64,000 nucleotides of DNA from positions 156,113,501-156,177,500 of the forward strand of contig CM060833.1 of the NCBI GenBank assembly GCA_030762175.1. Direction: 5' to 3'. Below are positions 33,590 to 45,540 of the stretch, one piece after another (position 1 is the stretch's first letter; each line of letters starts with the position of its first letter). The translations under genes were made by a program, and so were the position numbers. Below the pieces are notes generated by a model that had not been told where the DNA came from, did not search any database, and was given only the letters and a program-made list of their open reading frames with translations. The stretch is from Metallyticus violacea. Taxonomy: Eukaryota > Arthropoda > Insecta > Mantodea > Metallyticidae.

Positions 33590-35137
33590 GGTATTCAAAT
33601 TAATAAATTTGAGAAGTGTTAATAACCTGAAAAAAAATTCATGGAGAGTTGTAATTTAAAGATTTCAACAACTAAGACAAAATCAATGGCTTTTAAAGTG
33701 GGCAGTCACTTGAAATTGAACAATGCAAAACAGCAGTAAAACGGACTCCTATCTATTTGTTCACAAAATATATTTTTTACAAATCTGACTCATCATGTCG
33801 CATGGGTTTTGGGACCGTAAGTGCTTTCCCAATATACAAGGAAGTGCACGAAATTAAACAAATCAATATTTAATATTAAGAGAAAAATAACATATTATAA
33901 TGAAATAAATAAATGATAAAATAGATGTGATAATAGACATTCAAAATACATAAATAAAAGAACAGAAAAAAAAACAGTACAAAAGTAAGTAACGTATTCC
34001 CACACATAATTTCAAAAATATTATTACTTAAATCCCCATCACCCCTACCCCTTCCCTGTTGCCTGCCTCTTCCGATCTGAATTGTCTCTGTTTAAAAATT
34101 TACTTACTCCCTCTTCCTCCTTCCTATTTGATAGTAAAGTTCATCACTACCACATGCCCTCTCCCCCCGTTAACAACCGGGGCTGTTAGACATCTCTTTC
34201 TTCATTCTTTCATTTCTTTGCAGTACGCCAGAATATATACCCAAGATTCTTTCTCCGCACATCCAGAGTAGATTCTCATATACTGTCTGTCTGAATTTAG
34301 TCATCCGCCACGAACTTAACCTAACCCAAGGAGCACCTAATTGCAGAGTTTGGTCGCTGTTTGGATGTAACGCTCCGTTACCCATCCGATTTTCAGCTCC
34401 GACTGTATATCCAGCGAAGTTCTTTCTGCATACTCCGGAATAATCAACTGCCTATTAATGTCCCTCAAGCGTTTCTTAATTTTCCTCCAACAACCCCCGT
34501 TTCCCCGCTCTGCGATCTAAATGTTATCCATTCCTATATTTTCCAGACCCGTTCTTAATGTAAAACCCAAATCTTATTACCCCCAATTCTCAGCTGCTCC
34601 TGATGACAAACAAGTAAAGAACAGTGTGCGGACTGCGGGCCAGCAGTTTTACAACTTTCATACACGTATCTACTTTACCATTGCGAACATCAAGAAAAAC
34701 ATACTGTTGATATAGTGATAAAAGTTGCATATTTTTAAGCATAAAGCTGATTATTATGAAGCTTAACGATAATTAGACAGAATAGGACGCTGCATTGTAT
34801 TATCTATTTTTTTAGAGATGGAGTAAGCGCTTTGTCACCCTGTCAACATTCAGTCAAGGTAAATTTTGAGCAAAGATATATAGCCTTTGTTTTCAGCTTT
34901 GGTGCCCCTTAGGAGGAAGAAGAGACATTGTGGACACATCTGTAGTCCCACCATGCATTATGTATGTGACGCAGAAAACACCCAGGTGGTGCATATATTC
35001 CTTCGGTTTATTTATCTGAACAGAATCTGCAGTGGCGTGCCCAAACTTTCTGATATTTATGATGCACTATAGTTCAGATGCCTACAGTGTTCTCCAAGGC
35101 AAAGGAATGTTCATGTACTTTTTCACTGTCTTGTACT
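33590..35137. other. Unassigned, with one splice-acceptor-like site
   Basis: CT-rich DNA from 34040 to 34230 ends in TTTCTTTGCAG (34213-34223), a strong-looking 3' splice site, and a frame of about 70 codons stays open afterwards. It matches no protein I know, and CT-rich repeats mimic such sites. Frames at 34361-34558, 34521-34715 and 34887-35072 are also unrecognised. Confidence 0.3.
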
Positions 35138-35378
35138 GCCACGGGTGGACGAGGTCTTTGAGGCGCGGACTTGTGAGCGGCAGGTCTGGGGTTCGAATCC
35201 CGCCAGGACCGTCCTCCCTAACTGAGTTTTTTTCCGGGTTTCGCTCAGTCCTCATAAATGGAAATTGGCGGGGAGGTACCTTAAAAACTTGGGCCTGGAT
35301 GTCTCCTTTCTTAAAAAATCCTTTCCCAATATATCAGTGTCCACCGCCTGTGGTACCCCAGTAGTGAAAACAGCGTTT

Positions 35379-35382
<4 letters not shown>
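35138..35382 (+). mobile_element. SINE-A copy with AAC/AAT tail
   Basis: Head, B box (GGGGTTCGAATCCCGCC) and body well kept. A deletion joins the TATATCA block directly to AGTGTCCACCGCC. The end CAGCGTTTAACAAC passes into a long trinucleotide tail. Confidence 0.93.

Positions 35383-35474
<92 letters not shown>
35380..35474. repeat. (AAC)n(AAT)n compound microsatellite
   Basis: About ten AAC units followed by about 21 AAT units, growing from the SINE tail. The Asn-rich frame across it is not a gene. Confidence 0.95.
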
Positions 35475-36085
35475 CACTGCCTTGCATTATTCTGTGTTGT
35501 CTCACAGACTAACCACTAAATTAATAGAATATTAATTTACTTGATTTTCTTTGTTGCTATAGAGCACGAACTACAACATAAATTTAATATACAGAGTGTG
35601 GAAAAAATATGTACTAAGAACTTATGAGTAGAAGGGGACTTGACACTAAGCATTTTAAGAGTGATTTCTAATGCTTCAGTATGCACCTACAGGCATCGAT
35701 ATAGATCAACGCCATAGCTAACTTGCGATGTGACGTTAGCTCACAGCCGGTGAAATATAAACCATTCTCATTGGTGGGGGCGTAGTCATAAGTAGTTTGC
35801 ACCTCAATCTAAACACTTCGTGGAAGTGGTAGCCGATTTGGGAACTACATTAGGCACGTTTTACAAATGATTGGTTCACTTGAACCTCAATTAATGTATT
35901 ACACTGATGAAATAATCTGTATTTGACATAATAAATGATTTGTCAAAGGTTTTGTTTTCACTTCTCTTGACCATCTGTACATGTGTAAAGCCTGCAGCAC
36001 CACAACGAAAAGTCCGAGACCATTTGTCTTAATTTTGAGGTATCTATTTTTCGGTCCTCTTTCTACTTTGGAATTCTTCCGAACT

Positions 36086-36133
<48 letters not shown>

Positions 36134-36165
36134 CTCCTTTTAGAGGCAAATGTAGCTTTATATTT
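35475..36165. other. Unassigned DNA with TA repeat
   Basis: No gene recognised. Contains a 7-bp hairpin AGCTAAC/GTTAGCT near 35716-35741 and the TA microsatellite. Confidence 0.4.
36089..36127. repeat. (TA)n microsatellite
   Basis: About 19 TA units. Confidence 0.95.
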
Positions 36166-37450
36166 GAGGGTAGGCCCATAAGTCTCCGGTCTCACCGATA
36201 AGGATCATTCCCTTCACAAAATGCTTATCCACTGTCATACCTTATCTGTTAAGTAAATAATCACGACTGTAACTTCTTCTGCTCTATTTTCAATTGTTCA
36301 GATATAGTTGCATAAAGAAGGCTATGTGTAGAAGATTGTGACATATTCAAAATGAAGAATCGACCTGTTATTAAGTTCTTCACAATAGAATGACTTAATC
36401 CAAATGAAATTAAACAGCGATTGGACGGTGTATATGGAGAAGCATCCCCCTCATATTCTACCGTAAAAGAATGGGCCAAAATTTTTCAAATGGGTCGAGA
36501 AAACATTGAAGACGAAGAGCGTGCAGGTCAGCCCTGGAGGTGCTCATTACTGAATTCATCACTTTTGTGGAAGGATAAATTATGGAAGACCGGCGGCTCA
36601 TAGCTACAGAAATAGTAGAAAGGTTGAGCCTTTCAAAAACAACAGTCCTTCGAATTATTCATGATCATTTAAACATGAACAAGGTTAGTGCAAAATGGGT
36701 GTCTAGAATTCTTTCCTTAGTTCAAAAACAGGAACGAGTCATCTTTTGTAAGGCGTTTTTTGGAGTTCTGCCGTGGCAACGGGAGAAAGGTTCTGCAAAC
36801 CATTGTTACAGAAGATGAAACTATGGTCCTCTATTATGATTCTTTGTCCAAAAGAGAATCAATAGAGTGACAGGCGTAAACCTGGCGAGGTACCGCCTCT
36901 AAAGGCCAAGGTCACTCAGTCAACCAAGAAGATCATGGCCACAATCTTTTGGGACTGTGAAGGAATACTCATCATTGACTATAAGGATAGGAACGTCACA
37001 GTAAAGGGGGAGTACTATGCTGGCCTATTGCACAGACTATTTGCTTCCTACCATCAAAGAGAAAAGGCGAGGAAAGCTGAGTGCTGGTGTGCGCCTTCTT
37101 CACGACTCGCGCCTGTACACACACCTCTTGTTTCAAAGGAAAACTTAGAAGAAATGTGGCTTCAAGGAGATCGATCATCCATCCTACAGCCAAGATCTAG
37201 CTCCCAGTGACAGCTCCTCTTCTGAAAACTCAATAGGGACCTTCGAGGAAGGAAATTTTAGGATGACGAAGAAGTGATGGGTGCTGTTTATGCCCATTTT
37301 CTGAATATTTTGGAGGGGGAATTGAAATGTTTATTCAAAGATATGAAAAGTGTATTGCAATAAAGGGTAACTATACTGAAAAGTGAAAATAGCTTTTGTC
37401 TTTATCATACGTAGAAAATGGCCAGACCGGAAACTTATGGACCTACCCTC
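36166..37450 (+). mobile_element. Mariner element, subfamily A, copy 1
   Basis: Complete outline with 27-bp terminal inverted repeats: GAGGGTAGGCCCATAAGTCT at 36166 and its near-perfect inverse AGGAAACTTATGGACCTACC-type sequence ending at 37450. Length about 1.29 kb is normal for mariner. The ends are intact enough to be recognised by a related transposase, but the gene inside is broken. Confidence 0.9.
36352..37386 (+). pseudogene. Broken mariner transposase A1
   Basis: Begins MKNRPVIKFFTIE and meets a TGA at codon 14 (36391-36393). It then continues NEIKQRLDGVYGEASPSYST, the helix-turn-helix part LSLSKTTVLRIIHDHLNMNK, EDETMVLYYD with the first catalytic Asp, MATIFWDCEGILIIDYKDRN, HDSR with the second, and QDLAPSD with the third. 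All three acidic residues survive but lie in different frames because of several small indels. The family is the SETMAR-related type common in arthropods. Dead copy. Confidence 0.9.
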
Positions 37451-37453
37451 TTA

Positions 37454-38682
37454 CATATTGCAATGTAGCATGCCTAAATTGTTGATGCTTTAACTTAGTT
37501 CACACATGACGAGTGAAGGCAGCCATTGCGCATAATTGATGTATCAGACAGTTAGTTCAGACATGTCTTAAACTATTCGAACATGATTTTCACTTTAAAA
37601 GTCTGGTGCTATTTTTCTTTTGAAGAGCTCGTTCCACCTGTTCTCTTCCTCCTGCTTTCACAATCCAGCCCCCATATTCGAATGTATAAGCATGTGACTA
37701 GGGTGCGTTTGTTCAGGGTTCTTTTCCATAAATTTTCCTCTAAACTTCTGTTATAAATGTTATTGTAACATCTTCAAAGTGAAACTTGTCACATATCGGC
37801 GTTCCTCCGTTCACTAGGTATTTGCGCTTGGTTCCCTGATATCGAAGACTGTTTTTATCAATATCTTCTCTCACATATTCTTTTGTCAATCCTCATTTGC
37901 ATTTTCCTCCTTTTCTACACATCATTTGAGATGCCTATAGAAAGAATTGCATCTTGAATGCTTATTCTCCCTTGTTATATTACAGTACACTCTAAACACT
38001 TTTAATTGTTAAGCACAATAGTTACCAAGTGGCATCATATCAGTCAATCAAAACTAGTCAACTAGTTTATTTTACTTTTTGGGAATATGAAAGAGATTTA
38101 TGTAGTTTATTTCAAATAAATAAAATAAATGTTCACTAAAATTAAAGCAGGTATTGAAAGCGTTGGTGCTTCTCCGAACGCAAGTGTTTATCATTTATGG
38201 CGTTCATTCTGGCATGATGGCAATCAAATTTAAGACCCAGTGAAATATATTTTGGTAAAATTATTACGATGATAGAATATTATTTTACATTTATTTTCAA
38301 GAATGTAGGAGAAACATCAATCACAAGTGCACATTTTTTCTTGGGTATTTATAAATACAAAAATTCATACAGTAACTTTCATCATCTTCCGTTGGACTTC
38401 AATTATGAATTAGCTTTAAAGATGGAAGCGTTGTGAAACGTGCTAATTCTTTTGGAACAAAATAAGACCATCACATTCAAAGACATTTATGAAATTTAAT
38501 GAAGAGATGACGGGGGGGGGGGCAAAATCATTGTTGGCAAAAAGACCGTCATGTCGAGTCAGACACACCGCATCATCTAGGCCAGTCACTGCAGCCACAA
38601 CTACAACGATAGGACGGGCCTGCCGATCAGTTCAACTTAATATCTCTGCCCTTACTTGCGATCATTAGGAACTGCTTGTTCG
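37454..38682. other. Unassigned DNA
   Basis: About 1.2 kb with no gene recognised. Includes a perfect short palindrome AAACTAGT-CA-ACTAGTTT at 38051-38068 and a G10 run at 38513-38522. Confidence 0.4.
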
Positions 38683-39219
38683 TTACGGTGCTGAAGGAGA
38701 CAATATTTTGTTCAGCACTGTATTCGACCCTTCAAGCATGGGCCAAATGACATTCATGAATGATATCTCAAAAATTCTCCTCTGGAGAGAAACATTCAAG
38801 CCGATAACGTCAGTTGGTAAAAACCGTGGTAACATCTTCTTGTATTCTGAATGGATTGTTTTGATCATTGTTTTACCAAAGTGGCGAGAACAACTAACTA
38901 TTAAATACACGTATGTGTCAAAGCCCTTCCAAAGCTGAAGAAGCGATTCCAACACATGTCTCATAAAATTATGACCAATGTTCTTCTTCTTTTGCTGTAC
39001 GGCACCCAAGAAGATATCACCAATATCTTGTTCTTTCTCACTCGTTCTACAATTTTCTGATTTCCATCTCTTTGATCCTCCGAAAGACACAATTCGCGTC
39101 AGGAAACTTGACGATAATGAGACAGTCTTTGCCACAATGATGTGTAGAGACGAGTAGGTTCTGACATGTAAGTGGCGCAAGGGCATATATTTGCAGAGAT
39201 ATTTATTGAAACATATCAC
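38683..39219 (-). CDS. Unidentified 178-codon frame
   Basis: The longest uninterrupted frame in the window not explained by a transposase. The deduced protein is basic, with a charged segment SEKEQDIGDIFLGAVQQKKK in the middle and hydrophobic, aromatic-rich flanks. It has no signal peptide pattern, no clear membrane span and no motif I can name. The opposite strand is open only over 76 codons here, so this is not a repeat shadow. In about 64 kb of AT-rich DNA one such frame could arise by chance. It could also be an exon or the remnant of an unknown transposon gene. No splice signals or promoter support it. Confidence 0.25.
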   Translation of the reverse strand: MICFNKYLCKYMPLRHLHVRTYSSLHIIVAKTVSLSSSFLTRIVSFGGSKRWKSENCRTSEKEQDIGDIFLGAVQQKKKNIGHNFMRHVLESLLQLWKGFDTYVYLIVSCSRHFGKTMIKTIHSEYKKMLPRFLPTDVIGLNVSLQRRIFEISFMNVIWPMLEGSNTVLNKILSPSAP

Positions 39220-39451
39220 TATAAAACCAAATAATTGAATAATCGTGTTGCATTAGTACTGCTCTCTATGGATTTTCCGAGAACTGTTCAAATAAAAAAA
39301 AACTTCATATAATTGCTTAACAAATGGAGAAGACGAAAGGATACTGAATAAAATTTGGAATTAACTGTCCAATAGAAGAGAAAAGAATCAAAATTTTCAC
39401 GGCTGAGAGGAACTATATTGCAAGGATATGAATAATCAAGTATAAGATTGT
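39220..39451. other. Unassigned spacer
   Basis: Short AT-rich interval; nothing recognised. Confidence 0.4.
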
Positions 39452-39768
39452 CGGTTCTTGTGGTGTAGTGGTAATCATACTTGCCTCCTAAAAGGAAGAT
39501 CGCGAGTTCGATCCCGGCCAGGACTGATGAATTTTTCGGGCGTAAGAATTCGAAGTATGGCTTCCTTCGGAAGGGAAGTAAAGTCGTGGGTCCCGTGTTG
39601 TACATTTACGGCGCGATAAATAATCTCAAGCCTGAAAAAAGAGGCCTCTGAGCAAAATTTTGTCGGCCGTTCCACGCCCTGATTTAAATGGGACGCTGAT
39701 GACCTGAGATGTTTAAGAGCTTCTGTAACCCCCCCCCAAAATAAATAAAAAAATAAAAAAGCACAAGA
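39452..39768 (+). mobile_element. SINE-B copy with C-run and A-rich tail
   Basis: Head TGTGGTGTAGTGGTAATCAT, B box GAGTTCGATCCC, standard body. The 3' end departs from the other copies, with a run of C followed by AAAATAAATAAAAAAATAAA. No clear target duplication was found. Confidence 0.9.
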
Positions 39769-40319
39769 ATGGCATAGTTCATTGTTAAAATTATAAAACT
39801 TTATTATAATCTTGGGTTGTGGAAAACACCTTAAGACTGGGAATATGGAACCTTCACGAAAATCTCTCATTTGAAACAGAAAGTCTATTACTTCATATAC
39901 AAACATCTACCAATGAATTCACTTAGCAGATCTGACTCAGCTGAAAATAGCTTCCATTTTGCAAACGTATGGAAGCAAAAGCCTAAGGCACGAAAGCTTA
40001 TTAACAGAGAGCACGCTGCTGTTATGACATTAGGTTTTTCAGAGAACACAGTGCCGCATTATAGTGCATTAACTACACTTGGCTCGCCAGAGTGCCTCAT
40101 TAGTTAGCTCCACACTCGAGAGAGGCCATGTGTTACAGGTCGCTCCGAAGCCAACTGCAAATACAGAGGCGCAGGTTAATTTGTTTGGGTCAAGCGCATG
40201 AGTGAACATTTTTACATGTTTTTCTCATATTTTTTTCTTTCTCTCTTGAAATGCAAAATTAAATTATAATTATAATATAAAATAAATCTCTTATACCGAC
40301 AAGAATACCAAAGTTATTA
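39769..40319. other. Unassigned DNA
   Basis: A 78-codon plus frame (39871-40107) is present but resembles nothing known to me. Confidence 0.35.
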
Positions 40320-40512
40320 AAGTACACGTTTGTGAGCCGGTCTGGGGTTCGATTTCCACCACAATCTATTCCGTAGTCCTCATAAATGCTGAGGAAGGCC
40401 TGGAACGCTTCCTTCCTTACAAAAATAATTTCCCAATTAATAATTTCTTCTCACATTCAGTTTCGCCATTTGTGGTGCGTAGTAATAAAATTGGGCTTTA
40501 AGCATTATAAAA
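40320..40512 (+). mobile_element. Decayed, 5'-shortened SINE-A
   Basis: Starts after the A box, keeps GTCTGGGGTTCGATTTCC, then has deletions in the body. Ends TTGGGCTTTAAGCATTATAA, an altered version of the standard 3' end. Confidence 0.82.
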
Positions 40513-41412
40513 AAAAATGAATAAAGATGTAAAGCACAGCACCTCTATAATATGACTTACTTGGTAGAAGGTATATTTCATAAAATCAAATCAATTGTGC
40601 GGTGTTTAAAGGCTTTATCTACATTAAGGGCCAGTAGTGCCCATAAATTTAAAGTAGAAAGTTATTCTACAGAGCAAGAGATAATAAAACGTGGCGAAAG
40701 TGTAAGCATCAATAAAATAGGAAAATTCAACTATAGCCTCTGTTAGGCCTATATGCACAAATTTACATCTACAGAATTATTGCCAATAAATTTGCATAAG
40801 CTACTAGGCAACTGATACCTACGTCGTAAATAATCAAAATAGGCTCAGTGAGCGGGACCAGGCAATGAATCACAACAGAGGAGTCACGTCGCCTCGAAGA
40901 TGATAAACGTGGGTAAAAAGCTGGTCACCGCAATCGATCTATAATTACTTTATGTCTGCTATTACTGGATGAAGTATCCAGATTAAAGGAAGCTCTTTTA
41001 TTTCACAGATGTTTGCTTGACTTGAATGTCGGGTATGGTACCAGTTCTGAAGAGAGGTGGATATTTGACGGAATACCACTCATTGCCTTGGATATCACAA
41101 TTACTTCGTGCCCATGTAAACAAAATCGTAATTTTTCGAAGAGAGTACATATCATGCGTTCCGTTTATAGCCGGGCTATAGATCGATTATATGCATAGTT
41201 CGCTTGTACTGCAGTGACCTCGGTGTTATTCCAGTAGAGTACTACCGGTGAATGACCCGCTCAAGGCTACGTTTATCACCTGTGTTATACTGTGTCAGTT
41301 GCTGCCTTCTGTTTGAGCTGTAAAGACTAGAGTTCCTTCATTGTGCATCTCAATAGTGAAAGTTTATTCAAGTGTGTGAATTACATTAGATTCTTCTTAT
41401 TAAGCCACTGAA
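40513..41412. other. Unassigned DNA
   Basis: About 900 bases; frames at 40552-40746 and 41013-41198 are unrecognised. The last 190 bases are probably the 5' untranslated part of the transposon that follows. Confidence 0.35.
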
Positions 41413-42033
41413 ATGTCTACCGAAAAATTCACGCTTGAACAAAGACGTTTTATTTATGATAACATATGTAAAAACCGAATCATGTAGACATGTGTGTAGA
41501 CAATTTCAGGAAAAATATCCTGGTATTCCAGTTCCAGATAGAGAAACTGTTAGATGTCTGGTTAAACGCTAAACCTAAGAAGCGAAGAAGAAATAAAAAA
41601 AAAATGACGAAATTGGTGCATCATTCAAACACTCTCAAAGAAGTCTCTAAGACGTGTTGAACAGCAGGTGGGTGTTTCAATCAGCAGGTGGGTGTTTCAA
41701 TAACCTCTGTTCATAGAACTACTAAACTGCATCAGAGTGACTACAGTTCATGAATTACAATCTAGTGACGACGAAATAGAATAAATTTCTGTACTGAATT
41801 TTACAAAATATCGCTGACCGCACTGTTGACCCACATTTAATAATATTCTCGGATGAGGCATGATTTTATTTAAATACAACAATTCACACACCATAGACGA
41901 ACTTAACGACAGTAAAAGAACAAAAATTATGAACATTACGCAAGAAGAACGTATGCGTGTGAATGGAAATTTCATCCAAAGATGCCAGGAATGTCTGAAT
42001 GCAAATTGACACCACGCTCAACACCACTTTTAA
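41413..42033 (+). pseudogene. DUF4817/DDE transposase with internal deletion
   Basis: Starts MSTEKFTLEQRRFIYD, then RHVCRQFQEKYPGIPVPDRE, a good match to the DUF4817 helix-turn-helix at the N-terminus of this arthropod transposase family. Later VDPHLIIFSDEA keeps the first catalytic Asp but is followed by a stop. The C-terminal NFIQRCQECLNAN comes soon after, so the second and third catalytic blocks are deleted. A 20-bp sequence is duplicated in tandem at 41662-41701. The same C-terminal block (FIKRCREYVNAEGHHFEQLL) ends the copy at 58405. Confidence 0.75.
41662..41701. repeat. Perfect 20-bp tandem duplication
   Basis: CAGCAGGTGGGTGTTTCAAT occurs twice back to back within the transposase remnant. 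No divergence between units, so it is recent. Confidence 0.95.
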
Positions 42034-43074
42034 CAAGGTTAGTAGTTATTGTAGTGCATGTTTGTGTAACTCATGAATAAGTAACGCGGGAGCTTTAGAA
42101 CGAAAAACTCTCAGTAATATAGTGCACGGAGCACGCGAGACACGGCCCGGTAATATAAGGAACGCTCTGTATAACTGACCTTGAACAAATTGCGCTATGA
42201 AGTGAGCACTATATATATCTTGGAGGAACTGAAAGGTATTTAAGAAGCCAGTGCAAATAAAATAATGATAGCATACGGAAAAAATGTTTAAGAAATTATT
42301 AATAGCAAAAAAAAAAAAAAAAAATCGCGGTAAATATATAGGTAAGGGATTGGAATTTATACATCAAGGAGTTGTCATTATAAATAAAAGCACAACCTAC
42401 TCTTTATACAATTTAATCCTGTGCTGCAACTTCTTCGCATCGTCAAACCTTCTCCGGTGGCTTGCATCTTTTAGAGAACCGAAGCACTAGAAATATGGTG
42501 CAAGATACGGGCTGTATAGTGATGAGAAAGAAAATTCTTCTGAATTTAAATATTTTCTTCTCAGTTTCAGTGTTTCGCTTCTTTCACTGACTAAGAACTT
42601 TGTCCCAGGCCTAATGAACATTATTGGACAGCAGAAAATCCTCGGTTTACTGAGGGAACTGATTGTTTGAGTGTTAACTTGTGCATAAGGATTATTTCGT
42701 TGAGCTGAGATTCATTTGCAGGTGCAATAAATGCCACAGACGATGCTGAACTCTTGGAGGAAGGCAATTCCATACTTTGAATTTGAACCTATACAAAAAA
42801 TGTGCAGATGTTAAATCTAAAGACCAGGCAAGCAGCAGTTCTAAGGGGTTCTATCCCCCTACGAGTATGGGAACATTCTATTTAGATATACTAGGACATA
42901 ATAGACAAAATGATCGGTATTAGTTCCTTGCACGTTATATATAATATTTAATGGGATTGATTCCAGGTATGCCGGAAAACTGTTTTCGTTGTCAGAAAGA
43001 AAAAAAATTGGTCAATCTTTGTGAGCACGGATGCGCCGCAACCAACCGTTTCTTCAACCTCTGAAGAGAACAGG
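42034..43074. other. Unassigned DNA
   Basis: An A-run at 42308-42324 and a 68-codon frame at 42284-42490 are noted. No gene or repeat recognised. Confidence 0.4.
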
Positions 43075-43330
43075 TACGGGTGGGTGGAGGTCATTAAGGC
43101 TGAGACTTGTCAGCGAGAGGTCTGGGGTTCGATTCCCATCAGGGCCGTCCTCCCTGATTGAGGTTTATTCAGGTTTTCCTCAGTCCTTATAAATGGCAAA
43201 TGCCTGGGAGGTACTCTAAACTTAGGCCTGGAGCGTTTTCTTCCCAAAATCAATATTACTTCCCCAATTCACCATTTCAATTCATGTATCATTAGTGTCC
43301 AGTGCAGTGTTCAGGGCGTTAAATACTACA
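43075..43330 (+). mobile_element. SINE-A copy with CG-rich tail
   Basis: Head TGGGTGGAGGTCATTAAGGC, B box GGGGTTCGATTCCC. The block before GGGCGTTAAATAC is shortened. Immediately followed by a CG/CA simple repeat. Confidence 0.9.
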
Positions 43331-43357
43331 CACGCGAGCGCGCGCGCGCACGCACAG
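43329..43357. repeat. CG/CA simple repeat
   Basis: ACACACGCGAGCGCGCGCGC-type sequence at the SINE tail. Confidence 0.85.
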
Positions 43358-44242
43358 AGTTGAAAGTCTCCATGACATGCGGGCAAAAACTGTAGTTGGA
43401 ATGCGATTCATGGAGATGTTTGTTTTAAAATCCATAAACATATTTTTAATTTTGAAGTCAATCATTAATATGCTTGCTATGCAATATATGTTTGAAAATG
43501 AGCTTCCCAAACTGAAAAAAAATTCTAAATATCCTTCCATTACATCTATTTTAATAAAAACTGATTGCACATATGGCAAGCTACAGGTTGAAGTTTGCAG
43601 TCAATGTTAAAGTCTGCATATTGAAGTGAAATAACGACATTTAATGCAGAAACGTTGCTGTAGAGATATATAAATGAAAAGACACACAATTGTATACAGG
43701 ATTGAAAAGTGCAACTGAAAAGAATGATTTAACGCACCATGTTTTGACTTTATGCTTAATTTATCCTCCTTCTGATTTCTGTGTTTTATTTCCGCCACCT
43801 GTGGGGTGAATGTCTTTTGCATACACGATTTAAAATGGAGCAAAGCTAAGTTATGTGTATATCATGAAAGAGAGGTAAACAGGAATCCAGATGAAGTGTG
43901 TTCATTCTTATTGAGATCCGTTTAGAATGAAGTAGCAGGTTCAATTAAGAACTAGTTTTGACCAATGAGAGGGTAGCTTGGCAAAACAAAAACACACAGG
44001 TGTGAAGTTTGTGTTTAATCTATGTGAAACACTCAACCATTGCGTGGTCACTAATTCCTCCCAAGATTTTGATCCAAGCAAGCGCTTTTTAAGGAAAACA
44101 GGCCGAATCTATACTCTTGAATACTAGCACAGCAATGGCGTATCGGTCAGGGTTTCTGCTAAAGAAATTATGGCTTTCAAAGTCTGATGGCCAAGTTCAT
44201 ATAAGAAAACATTACATTTGACGAAACTTCAAGACAGAGGTA
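43358..44242. other. Unassigned DNA
   Basis: Overlapping opposite-strand frames of 77-86 codons at 43319-43610 and a 78-codon minus frame at 43607-43843 are unrecognised. No repeat family seen. Confidence 0.35.
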
Positions 44243-45540
44243 CGAGGGTAGGTTCAAAGTGTCCGGCCTAACCATTTTCTAGGTATGATAAGACAAACAC
44301 CATATTTTACTTTTCAATATAGTTACCCTTTATTCCAATTCACTTTTCTCGTCTTTGAATTAACATTTTAATCACCCCCCTCCCAAAATAGTCAGAAATC
44401 TTGTCTGGGCATAAATGGGCATAAACAGCATCCATCACGTCTTCGTCACACTTAAATTTCCTTCCTCGAAGGTGCTTCTTGAGTTTTGAGAAGAGGAAAT
44501 AGTCACTGCAAGCTAGATCTGGGCTATAGGGTGGATAGTCGATCTTCTTGAAGCCACATTTCTTCACAGCTTCCTTTGTAACAAGAACAGTGTGCACAGA
44601 CGCGTTCTCGTGAGGAAGGCGCACACCACCACCCAGCTTTTCTCTCCTTTTCTCTTTGATGGAAGCACGAAGTCTGTGCAGTAGGCCAGCATAGTACTCT
44701 CCATTTGCTGTGGTGTTTCTCTTCTTGAAGTCAATGAAGAGTATTCCTTCACAGTCCCGAAAATTGTGGTCATGATCTTTTTGATTGACTGAGTGACCTT
44801 GATCTTTACAGGCGGTCTTCGCCAGGTTTACGCCACACCAGTGATTCTCTTTTGGACGAGGACTCACAGTAGAGAACCATAGTTTCATTTCCTGGAGCAA
44901 TGGTTTGCAGATCTTCTGACTCTGTCGTTGCCACGGCAGAGCTCCAAAATGCCTAACAACAAATAACTCGTTGCTGTTCCTGGACTGAGGCAAGAAGTCT
45001 AGGCACCCATCTTGCACTAACCTTATTCATGTTTAAATGTTCATGAAAAATTCGAAGGACTGTTGTTTTAGAAAGACCCAACCTTGCTGCTATTTCTGTA
45101 ACTTTGAGCCGCCGGTCTTCCATAATTTCTCCTTCCACAAGAGCGATGTTTTCAGGAGTGAGCACCTTTAAGTGCCGACCTGCATGCTCTTCGTCTTCAA
45201 TGCTTTCACGACCCATTCGTAAACGTTTGGCCCATTCTTTTACGGTAGAATATGAGGGAGATGCTTCCCCATATACACCGTCCAATCGCTGTTTAATTTC
45301 ATTTGGGGTAAGCTCTTCTTATGTGAAGAACTTAATAACAGCTCGATACTCCATTTTGAACATGTCACAATCTTCTACACATAGCCTTCTTTATACAACT
45401 ACATCTGAACAACTGAACACAGCGGAGCGGAAATTACGGCTGTAATTTTTAACTTAACAGATAAGGTATGACACCAGAAATGATTTTGTGAATGAGATAA
45501 TTCTTATTGGCGAGGCCGGAAACTTATGGATCTACCTTCT
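44243..45540 (-). mobile_element. Mariner element, subfamily A, copy 2
   Basis: Complete element of about 1.3 kb with inverted ends (CGAGGGTAGGTTCAAAGTGT at the left; GGAAACTTATGGATCTACC at the right), bordered by TA. It has the longest open transposase frame of the five mariners. Confidence 0.92.
44307..45354 (-). pseudogene. Broken mariner transposase A2
   Basis: Starts MEYRAVIKFFT with a TAA at codon 12 (45319-45321). A 110-codon segment through VLRIFHEHLNMNK follows, then a frameshift into a 225-codon frame ending GRGVIKMLIQRREK, where a TGA replaces the Cys codon of the family ending. The first catalytic block is out of frame. The second is HENASVH, with Asp changed to Glu. The third, SPDLACSDYF, keeps its Asp. 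Despite good length it cannot be active because of the stops, the frameshift and the catalytic change. Confidence 0.92.

Noticed and set aside
35265..35519. Asn-rich 84-codon frame
   Set aside because: Read through a SINE tail of AAC and AAT repeats.
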